From Gnetum montanum (Eukaryota > Streptophyta > Gnetopsida > Gnetales > Gnetaceae), in contig MNCI01002098.1 in NCBI GenBank assembly GCA_015680685.1, positions 76,392 through 103,872 of the forward strand: a DNA stretch of 27,481 bases, in the 5' to 3' direction. The notes beneath the pieces were generated by a model, which searched no databases, was not told where the DNA came from, and was given only the letters and a program-made list of their open reading frames with translations. Positions 9,518 to 18,479 of this stretch are shown piece after piece; position 1 is the first letter of the stretch; the number at the start of each line of letters is the position of its first letter. Both the position numbers and the translations under genes were made by a program.

Positions 9518-10522
9518 AAATTGGAGGCTGCACTCTGTGAAGTTTGAGTCGTAGCTTCTTCCCCCTCTCTTCATTTGTACAAGGAGTCTCTTCGGTAGGG
9601 CAGGACCTCTTACATTGTAAGATAGTCGCCATTGATTCTGCAATGAGGCATTCTCCCCTTGTCACGCTGCCCATGTTAATGAGAGGTGCCTCTCCCACGT
9701 CGTCCTGGGCATGAAAGATGCATTCCATCCTATCTCTAGTTGTCATTGAGAATGATTCCCCAATAGCTTCTGGGGGATCTTGGGATCATGTTATATGAAA
9801 GACTTGGCAAATCCATGGTTTGGAAATCTGAATGTGGTCTTCTAGAACCTAGACATCATTTTGATGGACTACCAAGAATTCTACAAAATGCCACATGCAG
9901 GCTATAAAGAAGGCATGGTGCACATTGAAATGAGACTCAAGATTCCCACAAAGTTTGACCATTTTAGCCTGCAAGCCTTTGCAAAGGTATTTGGCCCAAT
10001 TGTAGTGAGTCCCCTCTTCCTTGACATCCCTCATTATCCAAGCCTATTCAACTCCAAATATAGGGTAAATTATTTTGGCCACCCCTAGCTTGACCTTCTC
10101 TATGTAGATCCCATTTTAGTCCTTTGCCACCCCTAGCCACTTCTCAATGTCCCCCTGATGGTTTTCATCTTTCTTAGATTTAACTACTATGAGGAGACCA
10201 TTAGAAGGGACACCGAAAAGATCTGCAAATAGTTGGTCGTTGATTTCAAACACCACCCATACACCGTGAACGCTTGTACGAAAGAATGTAGCCTTCTCAG
10301 AGAAGGAGTCGGCTAGGGAAAGCATTCTGGTAGGTGGGACACTTGGGTTGATGGCCAAAAATAAGTCCATGAGCCAAACCTCTTAAAGGTTGTGGACAAG
10401 CATGGCTAGGGCCCCATTGTAGAGCCAACGCTGGGTCTCCTCCACCTCCCCGTACTTGAAAAAGAGGTTAGTTTTGTTATGCCTGGAGGTGATCACAATG
10501 ACCTCTTTGGATTTCCTCACCA
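9518..10522 (-). pseudogene. D candidate core exon 5
   Basis: After CTATTACAG the minus strand gives VVRKSKEVIVITS, then (with a few stops) MDLFLAINPSVPP, FFRTSVHGVWVVFEINDQLF, LFGVPSNGLLI, then HYNWAKYLCKGLQ and HHAFFIACMWHFVEFL. The order of a hydrophobic VHGVWVVFEI strand, a GVPSNG turn and a later NWAKYL helix resembles proteins encoded by plant transposable elements (PF20167-like). This is a recollection of pattern, not a search result. Stops near 10388, 10117, 10034 and 9849 show decay. It ends at a GTAAGTG donor at 9517. Confidence 0.45.
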
Positions 10523-10616
10523 CTGTAATAGTTTACAAAATAAAAAAAAAGAGAAAAATTTAGCAAAAACTAATTATCACTCGAACATATAGCAACAAAT
10601 TTACAGTTTAGCATAC

Positions 10617-10890
10617 CAGATTTAAATGGCATGGGAAATGGTGGGATATCCACTAGCACATCTTCAACAGTGAGTGGCCTGAGGGATGCCCACTCCCTAT
10701 CCAACCAGCTAGATTTCTTACACTTTCCATAAAATTAGGAATACCGAGTTGGGTATGTTTTAAACTCATCCCCAAATTGGACTATTACACTGGTGCACAC
10801 ATTCCCACTAGAGGAAAACTCATGTAGGGTCATCTGTGCTAATGCCAAGGCATCTATATCATTGTGAAGATCATTCTTGTTAACATAAAA
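10617..10890 (-). pseudogene. D candidate exon 4
   Basis: After ACCAAG the frame reads FYVNKNDLHNDIDALALAQ, continues through IVQFGDEFKTYPTRYS, meets one stop near 10735, and goes on with SSWLDREWASLRPLTVEDVL and DIPPFPMPFKSG up to a GTATGC donor at 10616. The flanking intron (10523-10616) is AT-rich, as plant introns are. I do not recognise the domain. Confidence 0.4.
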
Positions 10891-11433
10891 CTTGGTAATA
10901 CAAAAAAATATATATACTATTAACAACTTTATCTAGCGTAACATGGATTACACAACACGATGAGATACCTTCATCGAACTCACCAGTTGGCATAGTAAAC
11001 GATCCTAGGTGGGTTCTGAAAATAGGTACCCATGTGATGGGAAATGAATAACATATTGTATAAGTGAAAGCATTTATACTCAGGCATGTCCAAAATTCAA
11101 CTTAAGCATCTCAAGCCTTTTGGATGCTTGTTGGAGCCTTTTGCTCGCTCACCCCCGATTGACCCATCAGTCAAAAATTTTAGAATGCCCCGATTTGTCC
11201 TGGGTAATAATGTTTTTCTGATTGCAGCTGATGTCTCTGCTAATAAGTGTGACCAAATGGTCATACTAAAATAGTGGAGGAGGAACTATAATAAGTCCCA
11301 TGCACCCTACTGGAATTAGACTACCTGTCGCCCCACACGTGCATGGGGAGGAGGAATGTTGGCCACCGATTCACTGAGGCAACATAGGACTTCTACAATC
11401 TCAGGGATAATCAGAATGGGCTTCAACATGATC

Positions 11434-12287
11434 CTACATAATGAAGCATTATATGTTAGTATTGTGTTCGGGTGAAGTTTACACATAGCGTAGCATAATC
11501 ATCTGTTCAGATATAGCGTAGCGTAATCTTTCTTTGCACGTAGCGTAGCATGTTCTCCCGGTTGCAAATTTTTCTTTAATAGAAAACATAGTTAAGAAAT
11601 ATAGGCAATATTACAAAGTGGCACTCATAGCGTAGCATAGCCATGAGGTGTTGTACTGTGTAACAACACTAACTGTGCCTTACAGTAATTGTTATATGAT
11701 ACACACCACAACATAATAGGTACACAATGTAACAATTACATTTATGCTTAAGGGTGATGACTATGATATGCACAACGTAGCAAGATAGAGAATGAATAAG
11801 CATAGGCAGACATGTGAAAATATGACAAACATACCCCTATAACAAGCATAGCAACGTAGCAAGTGTAAAAATAAAAACAATTGTAGCCTTAAGTAGCACA
11901 AATGAGAGAAAATTCATTGTCCCCATCGTCTCAACCCTCTCTTTCCATACAAAATAACTCGCACTATGCTACGATTAAGCACACATCACCCTAACAAATT
12001 TCAAAAATAACTAAACCCTTCTTAAAGATGGTATGCTACGCCAAGCATGTGCTACACCACTTAGAATCGCCCAAACCCTTACAACAAGGAAGTCACCATT
12101 CTCAACAATGGCGGTTAAGGCGTTGTTGCATGCAATTGTAGCATAGCATCTGTATGGCTACTGTAGCCAACTAGTGGCAATAACGGCATGACAGCCGAAA
12201 TGACAACCAAAACAATGGCAGTGGACAGAAATTTCACCACAACAACAATAACAACATCTAGAAAACAAGGGCAGCATAGTGACTTAC
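11434..12287 (-). other. Candidate first intron of D, rich in TAGCGTAGC motifs
   Basis: No coding frame is seen. The stretch is bounded by GTAAGT (12287) and TATGTAG (11434). It holds copies of TAGCGTAGC or its complement near 11487, 11513, 11541, 11628, 11964 and 12032, the same motif that forms palindromes in the family B LTRs. Confidence 0.4.
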
Positions 12288-12405
12288 AAGCAGATGGAGC
12301 CTCATCCCACACCTCAACGCATGCCTTGGACAGGCACCCCAAAGTTTCCTTCACCTCGTCTACTTTGGAAAGTCCTCAGTGCTTGCATTTGCCTTTGGGT
12401 GTCAT
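12288..12405 (-). pseudogene. D candidate first exon
   Basis: ATG at 12405 begins MTPKGKCKH and is followed by TGA as codon 10 (a likely CGA-to-TGA change). The frame then stays open through GLSKVDEVKETLGCL and VEVWDEAPSA up to a consensus GTAAGT donor at 12287. The position 136 bp downstream of a TATA box supports it being the start of the unit. Confidence 0.4.
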
Positions 12406-12540
12406 TGTCTCACTTGCAAATTCCCTGTCAATTGCTACGCTACACCAATTCGCTCTCTCTCTGTCTAATCACACTACACTTTGAATATGGGCTTTAGGCT
12501 CTGACAATGAAAGTGACAAGTTTACTAGGGAGTAAACCCG

Positions 12541-12548
12541 TATTTATA
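12541..12548 (-). promoter_or_regulatory. TATA box of D
   Basis: TATAAATA on the minus strand lies 136 bp upstream of the candidate start codon of D and only 34 bp from the LTR of element F. The F insertion has therefore replaced everything upstream of the core promoter. Confidence 0.5.
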
Positions 12549-12582
12549 GCCAACACAATAAAACACTTGTTATTTTCATGAT

Positions 12583-12617
12583 TGATGAGTGGCGAGGTAC
12601 CCCTACACTCAGCCATA
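12583..12617 (+). repeat. Left arm of the 35-bp terminal inverted repeat of the F LTR
   Basis: The right arm is 13384-13418. Twenty-nine bases match without a break, then one mismatch and five more matches. LTR ends normally share only two to a few bases in inverted order. Confidence 0.85.
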
Positions 12618-12633
12618 CAAAACAAGTGTCCGC

Positions 12634-12677
12634 CACGATATTGTGTCTTCCCCTACGATATCGCGTGTGCGATATCG
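12634..12677 (+). promoter_or_regulatory. CGATATCG palindrome cluster in U3 of the F LTR
   Basis: CGATATCG occurs at 12656-12663 and 12670-12677, starts 14 bp apart, with a related CACGATATTGTG at 12634-12645. The TATA box follows 18 bp later. The same pair at the same spacing upstream of a TATA box occurs at 15307-15328 (minus strand) and, with one changed base, at 27341-27362, which suggests selection on the arrangement. Confidence 0.65.
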
Positions 12678-12694
12678 CAGTGCTTCGTTAAATC

Positions 12695-12702
12695 TATAAA
12701 TA
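12695..12702 (+). promoter_or_regulatory. TATA box of the F LTR
   Basis: TATAAATA followed by AGAGGTGACTCTCCC, conserved at 27380-27387 and in the minus-strand LTR at 15286-15293. It marks the expected transcription start region (U3/R). Confidence 0.75.
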
Positions 12703-13419
12703 AGAGGTGACTCTCCCTTGTTTCTCATTCTAGGCCGAGACCGTAGTGAAACTCTGGCAGTTTTACCTCTCTTGAGATAGAATAATTTCCATGTGCCTGC
12801 AGTAGGAGCTCCAAAGTGAACAGATCTTTATTTGAGAAATTATTATACCTGAACAGAAGTTTGTGTACGGAAATAAAGACGAACTTGTTAGATAAACCTT
12901 GCAGTGCATGGGATAGGCTAAATAGGATTTTATTTATTATTATTTATTGTTTATCATTTAATGCTTTATTAGTTGATTAAATCTTTCTCAACCCTTCTCC
13001 TGTAGTTAAGTGCATTCAGTACGACCGCTTCGAGCATGTGCGTTACACTTGGTGATCCCAGCAACGACTAGCATTTGGTAACCAAGGTTGCATTGGTTCA
13101 GGGTGTGAATAGTAAGTGGGAACAGATATTGATGCTAGGTTAATTAAGGCTTAGTTAGTTAGTTAAAGTTAGTTAATTAATCTCTTCAGCCTTCACCTTA
13201 TCAGCATAGTAGATAAAACATAAAAGACATAAAAATCATATACCTTAGACTTAACCATACAACCATGACAAATACAAGTAAGTCTAGGAAGACAACGAAT
13301 AATTAACCTTAAGTGTTTCATAAGGTGTGTCCGCACTTAGTTTGCGGAGTTCAACTGGAACATGCGTGTAATCCTCGTATTCATATGGTTGAGTGTAGGG
13401 GTACCTCGCCACTCATCAT

Positions 13420-13437
13420 TGGCATTGTTGCTGGGGA
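13420..13437 (+). other. Primer-binding site of element F
   Basis: TGGCATTGTTGCTGGGGA starts one base after the LTR end. It is close to TGGCGCCGTTGCCGGGGA, the tRNA-Asp-type site common in Athila/Tat gypsy elements. The differences are mostly C-to-T, as expected from decay. Confidence 0.75.
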
Positions 13438-13739
13438 CTAAGTGTTTGTGCGCTAAGTAGAACATAGGAAATTATCCATAGAACATAGGAAATAATCCAC
13501 ATCATTGGGAGATTAAACAAACCCTTAGGGTTAATTAAACAAAAAAATTATATAACGGTTAATCAGCACACCAAATAAGAAACAATATCTTCTTCTTCAA
13601 ACAAAAGCACTTAACCACCTAGGGATCATACATGAAATAGTCGGCAGTCTAAAACACATAACCAAAATCCACCAGTTCCTTAACAGTACGGGGTAGTATA
13701 TACTCATCCCGATGAGTACATACTCAATTTTACTTTTAT
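13438..13739 (+). other. Leader of element F, no gene seen
   Basis: AT-rich sequence between the primer site and the first gag-like frame. It has stops in all frames and no notable repeat beyond a short doubling of GAACATAGGAAA near 13462 and 13482. Confidence 0.5.
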
Positions 13740-14473
13740 CCTCCATCAGGATGAACAACTACATTGGAGAGATTTGCAAGGTAACATAGTGTTACCTCCA
13801 GATCGAGCAGTCCCTGACATGCTTCTCCATGCTCTAGCACAAATAAGCATGACACAGCTATACATTGAATACGTTATAGGTGATTTTGACATAAGGGATT
13901 ACCATTCCATAGCTGCACAATATCTAAGGAACTCAAGGTAGGAGAGCCACCATACATTATTGAAGGGCAAAGGGGTCTCGCATGTGCTGAGCAAAATTAG
14001 AGATGGTGAACCACTTATAATGGGTTCTCTATCGAAAGATGTTCCCCCTCCTAACGATAGTGAGGAGGTGGGGTATCAGAACCTATGCTCCATGATACAC
14101 AACCTTGGTTCTAATCCCCATGAACGCCAATTGTTCACTGAGGGAACATAAAAACATGACAAGGACAGGCATTCTGATTGTTATCACGATCGGGGCGGTA
14201 GCCATAGAAGAGAAGGTGGGAGACATCACCATGGAGATGGATCTCCTTCTTCTGCTTCATCACATCATTCACCCTCTCCTTCCACATCAGGGTGCAGTCA
14301 TAAAGAGCACAATGGTGAGGATAAGGGTAAGCAAAATGAGAGACCTCAATGAGAGAGTCGAGAGAGAGGATGAGGGTAGTCTAGATAGTCTAGGCATGAA
14401 AGAAGGGAAAGTAGGGAACAACGTAGGCATCATAGATGTCATGAAAGAGATGATCATGATGAACCCCTACTTG
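13740..14473 (+). pseudogene. gag-like ORF of element F, decayed, cut by a gap
   Basis: From about 13740 the plus strand reads RDLQGNIVLPPDRAVPDML and IGDFDIRDYHSIAAQYLR, then after a stop LLKGKGVSHVLSKIRDGEPL and YQNLCSMIHNLGSNPHERQL. After another stop the same frame continues with a His/Arg/Ser-rich stretch. The position behind an LTR and primer site suggests gag, and the basic, serine-rich tail fits an RNA-binding region. No zinc knuckle is visible before the gap. The frame that runs across the N stretch is a shadow. Confidence 0.5.
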
Positions 14474-14824
14474 NNNNNNNNNNNNNNNNNNNNNNNNNNN
14501 NNNNNNNNNNNNNNNNNNNNNNNNNNNNNNNNNNNNNNNNNNNNNNNNNNNNNNNNNNNNNNNNNNNNNNNNNNNNNNNNNNNNNNNNNNNNNNNNNNNN
14601 NNNNNNNNNNNNNNNNNNNNNNNNNNNNNNNNNNNNNNNNNNNNNNNNNNNNNNNNNNNNNNNNNNNNNNNNNNNNNNNNNNNNNNNNNNNNNNNNNNNN
14701 NNNNNNNNNNNNNNNNNNNNNNNNNNNNNNNNNNNNNNNNNNNNNNNNNNNNNNNNNNNNNNNNNNNNNNNNNNNNNNNNNNNNNNNNNNNNNNNNNNNN
14801 NNNNNNNNNNNNNNNNNNNNNNNN
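14474..14824. other. Sequence gap (351 N)
   Basis: An unbroken run of N. It separates a plus-strand element from a minus-strand LTR of the same family, so the junction between them is unseen. Confidence 0.99.
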
Positions 14825-15375
14825 TTCCTTGATTATCTGTACACATCTTGGTGCATGACTACCACTGGGATTACCAAGCACAGATCCTAAGTACGCCATT
14901 GGGTTACCAAGTAGTCACAATAAGATGCTCGTAATCAACTCGTACTCATTCCACGTTGTGATGAGCATCTGTCCCTTGATTATTCGTACACATCCTTAGA
15001 TTCTCGTAATCAAGTTGTACTCATTCTGCATTACTAAGAGAGAAAGAAATAAATAACATTAAATAAAATCCTATTCCATGCACTACAAGGCTTATCCAAG
15101 AAGTTCGTCTTTATTACAGTACACAACTTGTGTTCAAGTACAATGTTGCTCAAATAAAGATCCATTCACTTTAGGACTCCTACTACGGGCACATGGAAAA
15201 TATTCTATCTATGGAGTGATCAATCTACCATAGTTTCCCTACTTCTAGCCTAGGATGATGAAACAAAGGAGAGCTGCCTCTTATTTATTTATATGATGGT
15301 GCACTACGATATCGTGTACGCGATATCGTAGGGGAAGACGTGATATCGCAGCCCATGCAATATCACATCTCATCA
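14825..15375 (-). mobile_element. Family G LTR on the minus strand, partial
   Basis: Reversed, it begins TGATGAG at 15375, has CGATATCG at 15321-15328 and 15307-15314, TATAAATA at 15286-15293, and then follows the LTR of F through the block around 15050-15270. A further match of the form CTTGGTRATCCCAG ties the part near 14860-14880 to 13050-13070 of F. The LTR end is not seen and would lie in the gap. It lacks the 28-bp terminal segment present at the start of the F LTR. Within it, two units share CCTTGATTATYYGTACACATC and TCGTAATCAA (14825-14963 and 14973-15036). Confidence 0.75.
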
Positions 15376-16078
15376 ATGACTTGATTAATGTGGGACATCC
15401 CTTGTAGTGTAGCACTATTATGTCATACTAACACCTTAGCATAGTGATTGTCTACAGCATAACAGGTGGGCCCACCAAAATTTTGTTCCATCTTAAATTA
15501 ACCATCTATCTTTACAAACTCTACCCATTAATGGTATGCTAAGACCTTAAACTTGCAATCTTGGTTTACATAGGATGTTAACTTACAATGTAGCCTAATG
15601 ATGGTTCATAAAAATATTAAATTAGCAAATCTTAGCTTTTAAAATCTACCTGTTAACAGCTCGCAAAGACCTTAAACTAGTATTTTTGACTTTCAACTCT
15701 ACCTAGCAGTGGTCCGCAAAGACCTTAAACTAGCAATTNCATTTTTGACTTTCAACTCTACCTAGTAGTGGTCCGCAAAGACCTTAAACTAGCAATTCTA
15801 GCATATGCTTTAACCTAGTCAAAAATCTGCCATGTCCTATATGGCATCTCACCACTCCTTCCATATCATAAACCAAATTATATAATATGTGACAGTATGC
15901 TACAACCTTAAACTAGCAATGTTAGCCTTCATTTTAGGTCTCGATACGGTCCACTAAGACCTTAAACTAGTAGCTTCAACTTGCAAATTTTACACAGTGA
16001 TTGATGATTATTTTATGTTGTATTGTTACTTTTCAAACATTCATTACATGTTGTTTTCACAAGTAGGTATCACTTGAC
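15376..16078 (+). repeat. Degenerate tandem array with GACCTTAAACTAGCAA core
   Basis: No gene is seen. About seven copies of a core resembling TCCGCAAAGACCTTAAACTAGCAA occur (near 15535, 15610, 15665, 15715, 15775, 15900, 15955), spaced by about 50 to 130 bp. The copies at 15715 and 15775 belong to a 57-bp duplication around the N at 15739 and are probably one. The same core recurs after pol of element C (19590-19890). In Tat-type elements such arrays sit in untranslated regions and can seed satellites. Confidence 0.65.
15682..15797. repeat. 57-bp duplication around a single N (contig join)
   Basis: 15682-15738 and 15741-15797 differ at one base and flank the N at 15739. It follows the same pattern as the other single-N sites and is read as an unmerged contig overlap, although here the local tandem repeat makes a true duplication possible. 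Confidence 0.75.
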
Positions 16079-16392
16079 TTGGCTTTTTCTTATTATGATA
16101 GGTTGACAAAAATTTCTATGCATGATGATCTACATTCACTTTTAACCTTGACAGGTCCTCATGGCAAGCTTACGAGATACCTAAACTCAGAATCAATAAA
16201 TCGAGAATCATCTATTGACAACACTATAGCATCCCTAGAAACATCCCTAGATTGGCTTGAACATTTGGTCCAAGCCTTAAACTTAGAGGTTGGGGATGTG
16301 ACTGAGGAGCCTCTCATCGAAGCACCTGTAACTATATCCAGGGGGAAATAAAGACATTAAAACTTGGCTCCCTCCTAGATCCACAAATACAA

Positions 16393-17232
16393 ATGGACAT
16401 ATCTAAGGTTCTCCAAAACAACATTAAACTGTTTGTGTGGTCCTATAATGACATGCCAGGCTTAGACCCATGGCTCATACAACATAACATTGTCTTAGAC
16501 TTGTGTATCAAAGCAGTTAAATCAAAGGCTCGAAAAATTAAACCAAAAATCACACTAGTCGTACATGATGAAATTACCAAGATGTATCAGGCAGGCTTCA
16601 TCCATGTGATTGATTACTTAGAGTGGGTATTGAACATTGTTGTAGTCTCTAAGAAAATTGGAGGTATACAAATTTGTATAGAATTTTGAGATTTGAACAA
16701 AGCAATGATTAAAGATGACTTCCCATTACCAAGTATTGATCAACTTATTGACACTATGGCTAGTCATGCTTTATAGTCCTTTATGGATTAGTTCTCAGGT
16801 TACAATCAAATCCACATCAATCTAGAGCATTAGTTAACAACTACTTTCATGACTCCTTGGAGAACCTTTTGTTATACTATGATGTCCTTTGGTCTCAAAA
16901 ACATTAGAGAAACCTATCAGTGAGCCATGACATACATATTCAATGACTACCTCTTAGAGAGACTAAACGATTATGTGGATGACATAGTAGTCAAGTCTAA
17001 GAGAGCTATTGATCATCCCATCAATCTAGATGTAGTCCTCAAGAATTTTCATAGGCATGACTTGTGTCTCAATCCAAAGAAATGTGTTTTTAGAGTTAAA
17101 ACCAGACGCATACTAGGGTTTGTAGTATCAGAAGCTAGAATACGAGTGGACCTTGACAAAGTTAAGGTGACCATTAACCTAGCACCCCTTACCAACCTTA
17201 AAGAATTGTGCAGGTTGCAAGGTAGAATATAG
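16393..17232 (+). pseudogene. Reverse transcriptase domain of element C
   Basis: It begins with WSYNDMPGLDP and continues through IVVVSKKIGGIQICIEF, a stop, DLNKAMIKDDFPLP, FSGYNQIHINLE, and the catalytic YVDD at 16972-16983, then NPKKCVFRVKTRRILGFVVS. This is the normal order of fingers, palm and connection. Stops near 16687, 16774, 16788, 16833, 16921 and 17230 inactivate it. The YVDD aspartates are intact. Confidence 0.85.
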
Positions 17233-17392
17233 TTTATTAGAAGGTTTGTAGCAAAGTTAACCGACAGGTTACACCCCATGCAACAATTGCTAAAGAAGGG
17301 GATCAACTTCAAGTGGATGGCATAGTGTCAACAAGCCTTCGATGACTTAAAGATAGAGCTTCTACACCTCCCAACTATTTACCCATCATAGA

Positions 17393-17700
17393 GGGATAAT
17401 CCTTTCTACATCTACCTTGCTACTTCAGACATGCCTATCATAGCATTTTTGTATTAGAAGAGAGATGAAAACTCTAAAATCCTAGGTTATTACTTGAGCC
17501 ATACACTGATAGCTTATGAGGTGAAGTACAACGAAGTAGAAAGAAATTGTCTTGCCCTAGTATTTGCGCTAAAAAATTGGAAACATTACCTATTCCATAG
17601 CAAGGTTAATATTATATGCAAGAGCAACATACTTTGGGCTATCACAAACAGCTTATATGAAAGTAGTAAGATAGCCTGATGGAAAGCTATAACGACGGAA
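17393..17700 (+). pseudogene. RNase H domain of element C
   Basis: The frame FYIYLATSDMPIIAFLY, a stop, then LIAYEVKYNEVERNCLALVF and LKNWKHYLF follows the pattern of the gypsy-type RNase H (the EKECLAL and HYL landmarks). Two stops near 17455 and 17678 interrupt it. Confidence 0.75.
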
Positions 17701-17817
17701 TTTGATTTACACTATGTAGCCCAATTGTCAATGAAAGGACAAGTGATAGCTACGCAACTCACAACCTCACCCATCGATGATCAGGCAACCATAGAGCCAG
17801 AATTCCCCGACGAACAT

Positions 17818-18240
17818 ATTAACAGCATCGACCCTGTACCATTACACTTCGAAGCTACTTTGCATTTTGATGATGCCTCAACCAGACAAGGTGGTAGTGC
17901 TGCTACCCTCATTACATTTCCCTTGGGGGACATTTGACCTTTCACTTACCATTTTATGTTCCTTTGCACAAACAATGTAGCTGAGTACAAAGGACTCCTT
18001 AAGGGCCTTTTAGCCCAAGAATTAAAGATCCAACATTTGATAGGCCAAGGAAATTCCCAACTCGTTATCAACCAGATTACCAAAATCTATGCTTGTAAAG
18101 CTTCACATTTATAGCCTTATTGTGACTTGGCCAAGAGTTTTTTGAAATAGTTTACAATGATAGAAATCCAACATGTGCAACACAATGAGAACACTATAGC
18201 ATATGCCTTAGCCATGCTAGTGTTAAACATGCTGCCACAC
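17818..18240 (+). pseudogene. Second (aRNH-type) RNase H domain of element C
   Basis: Landmarks are LHFDDAS, then NNVAEYKGLLKGLLAQELKI, GQGNSQLVINQITKIY and HVQHNENTIAYALAMLVLN. The order matches the archaeal-type RNase H found behind the normal RNase H in Tat elements. The usual GDSQ aspartate is N here and the ADALA aspartate is Y, so catalysis would be lost apart from the stops near 17936, 18113 and 18148. Confidence 0.75.
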
Positions 18241-18479
18241 ATGTTCGCATATTTACCTGCTTTGATAACGGAGTGCATTGACCCTATCACTCAAGTGGTA
18301 CATGGTGCCTCCGTAAGTGCTACCAATGCCCAAGAGTGGTATGCTAATGTTAAAGCCTACATTCAACATGGAGAACCCCCACATAGCTTGACATCCACTC
18401 AAAAATATGTAATCTAAAAGCGAGCTAGATAGTATGTCCTTATAGGAGATAATACCTTATGTAAATGCTCCTTTGATGG

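Larger units (their letters stand above)
8311..12405 (-). pseudogene. D: decayed multi-exon gene-like unit, truncated by element A
   Basis: Open blocks on the minus strand are separated by stretches that begin with GT and end with AG in good plant contexts. My candidate exons are 12405-12288, 11433-11325, 11015-10969, 10890-10617, 10522-9518, 9434-about 8898, 8850-8666 and 8576-8311. Donors such as GTAAGT (12287), GTAAGTG (9517) and GTAAGTT (8665) and acceptors such as TTTTCAG and CTATTACAG are clear. Reading phases do not all agree and internal stops occur (codon 10 of exon 1 is TGA), so the unit is decayed or some borders are wrong. A TATA box lies 136 bp upstream of the first ATG. The core exon weakly resembles the mobile-element protein families of plants (plant mobile domain or PF20167-like), from memory only. 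The LTR of A removes its 3' end. Confidence 0.45.
12583..13418 (+). mobile_element. 5' LTR of element F (family G, 836 bp)
   Basis: It runs from TGATGAG (12583) to CTCATCA (13418) and is followed one base later by a primer-binding site, so it is a 5' LTR. TATAAATA lies at 12695-12702. The part from 12630 to 12910 matches the LTR at 27294-27481 and, reversed, the LTRs at 15050-15375 and near 24240-24490. The terminal inverted repeat is unusually long: the first 35 bases and the reversed last 35 differ at one position. The left flank is ATGAT. Confidence 0.85.

Noticed and set aside
14105-14890. 261-codon plus-strand ORF and minus-strand ORFs across the gap
   Set aside because: Their length comes from the 351 N; the gag-like frame here is a different one.
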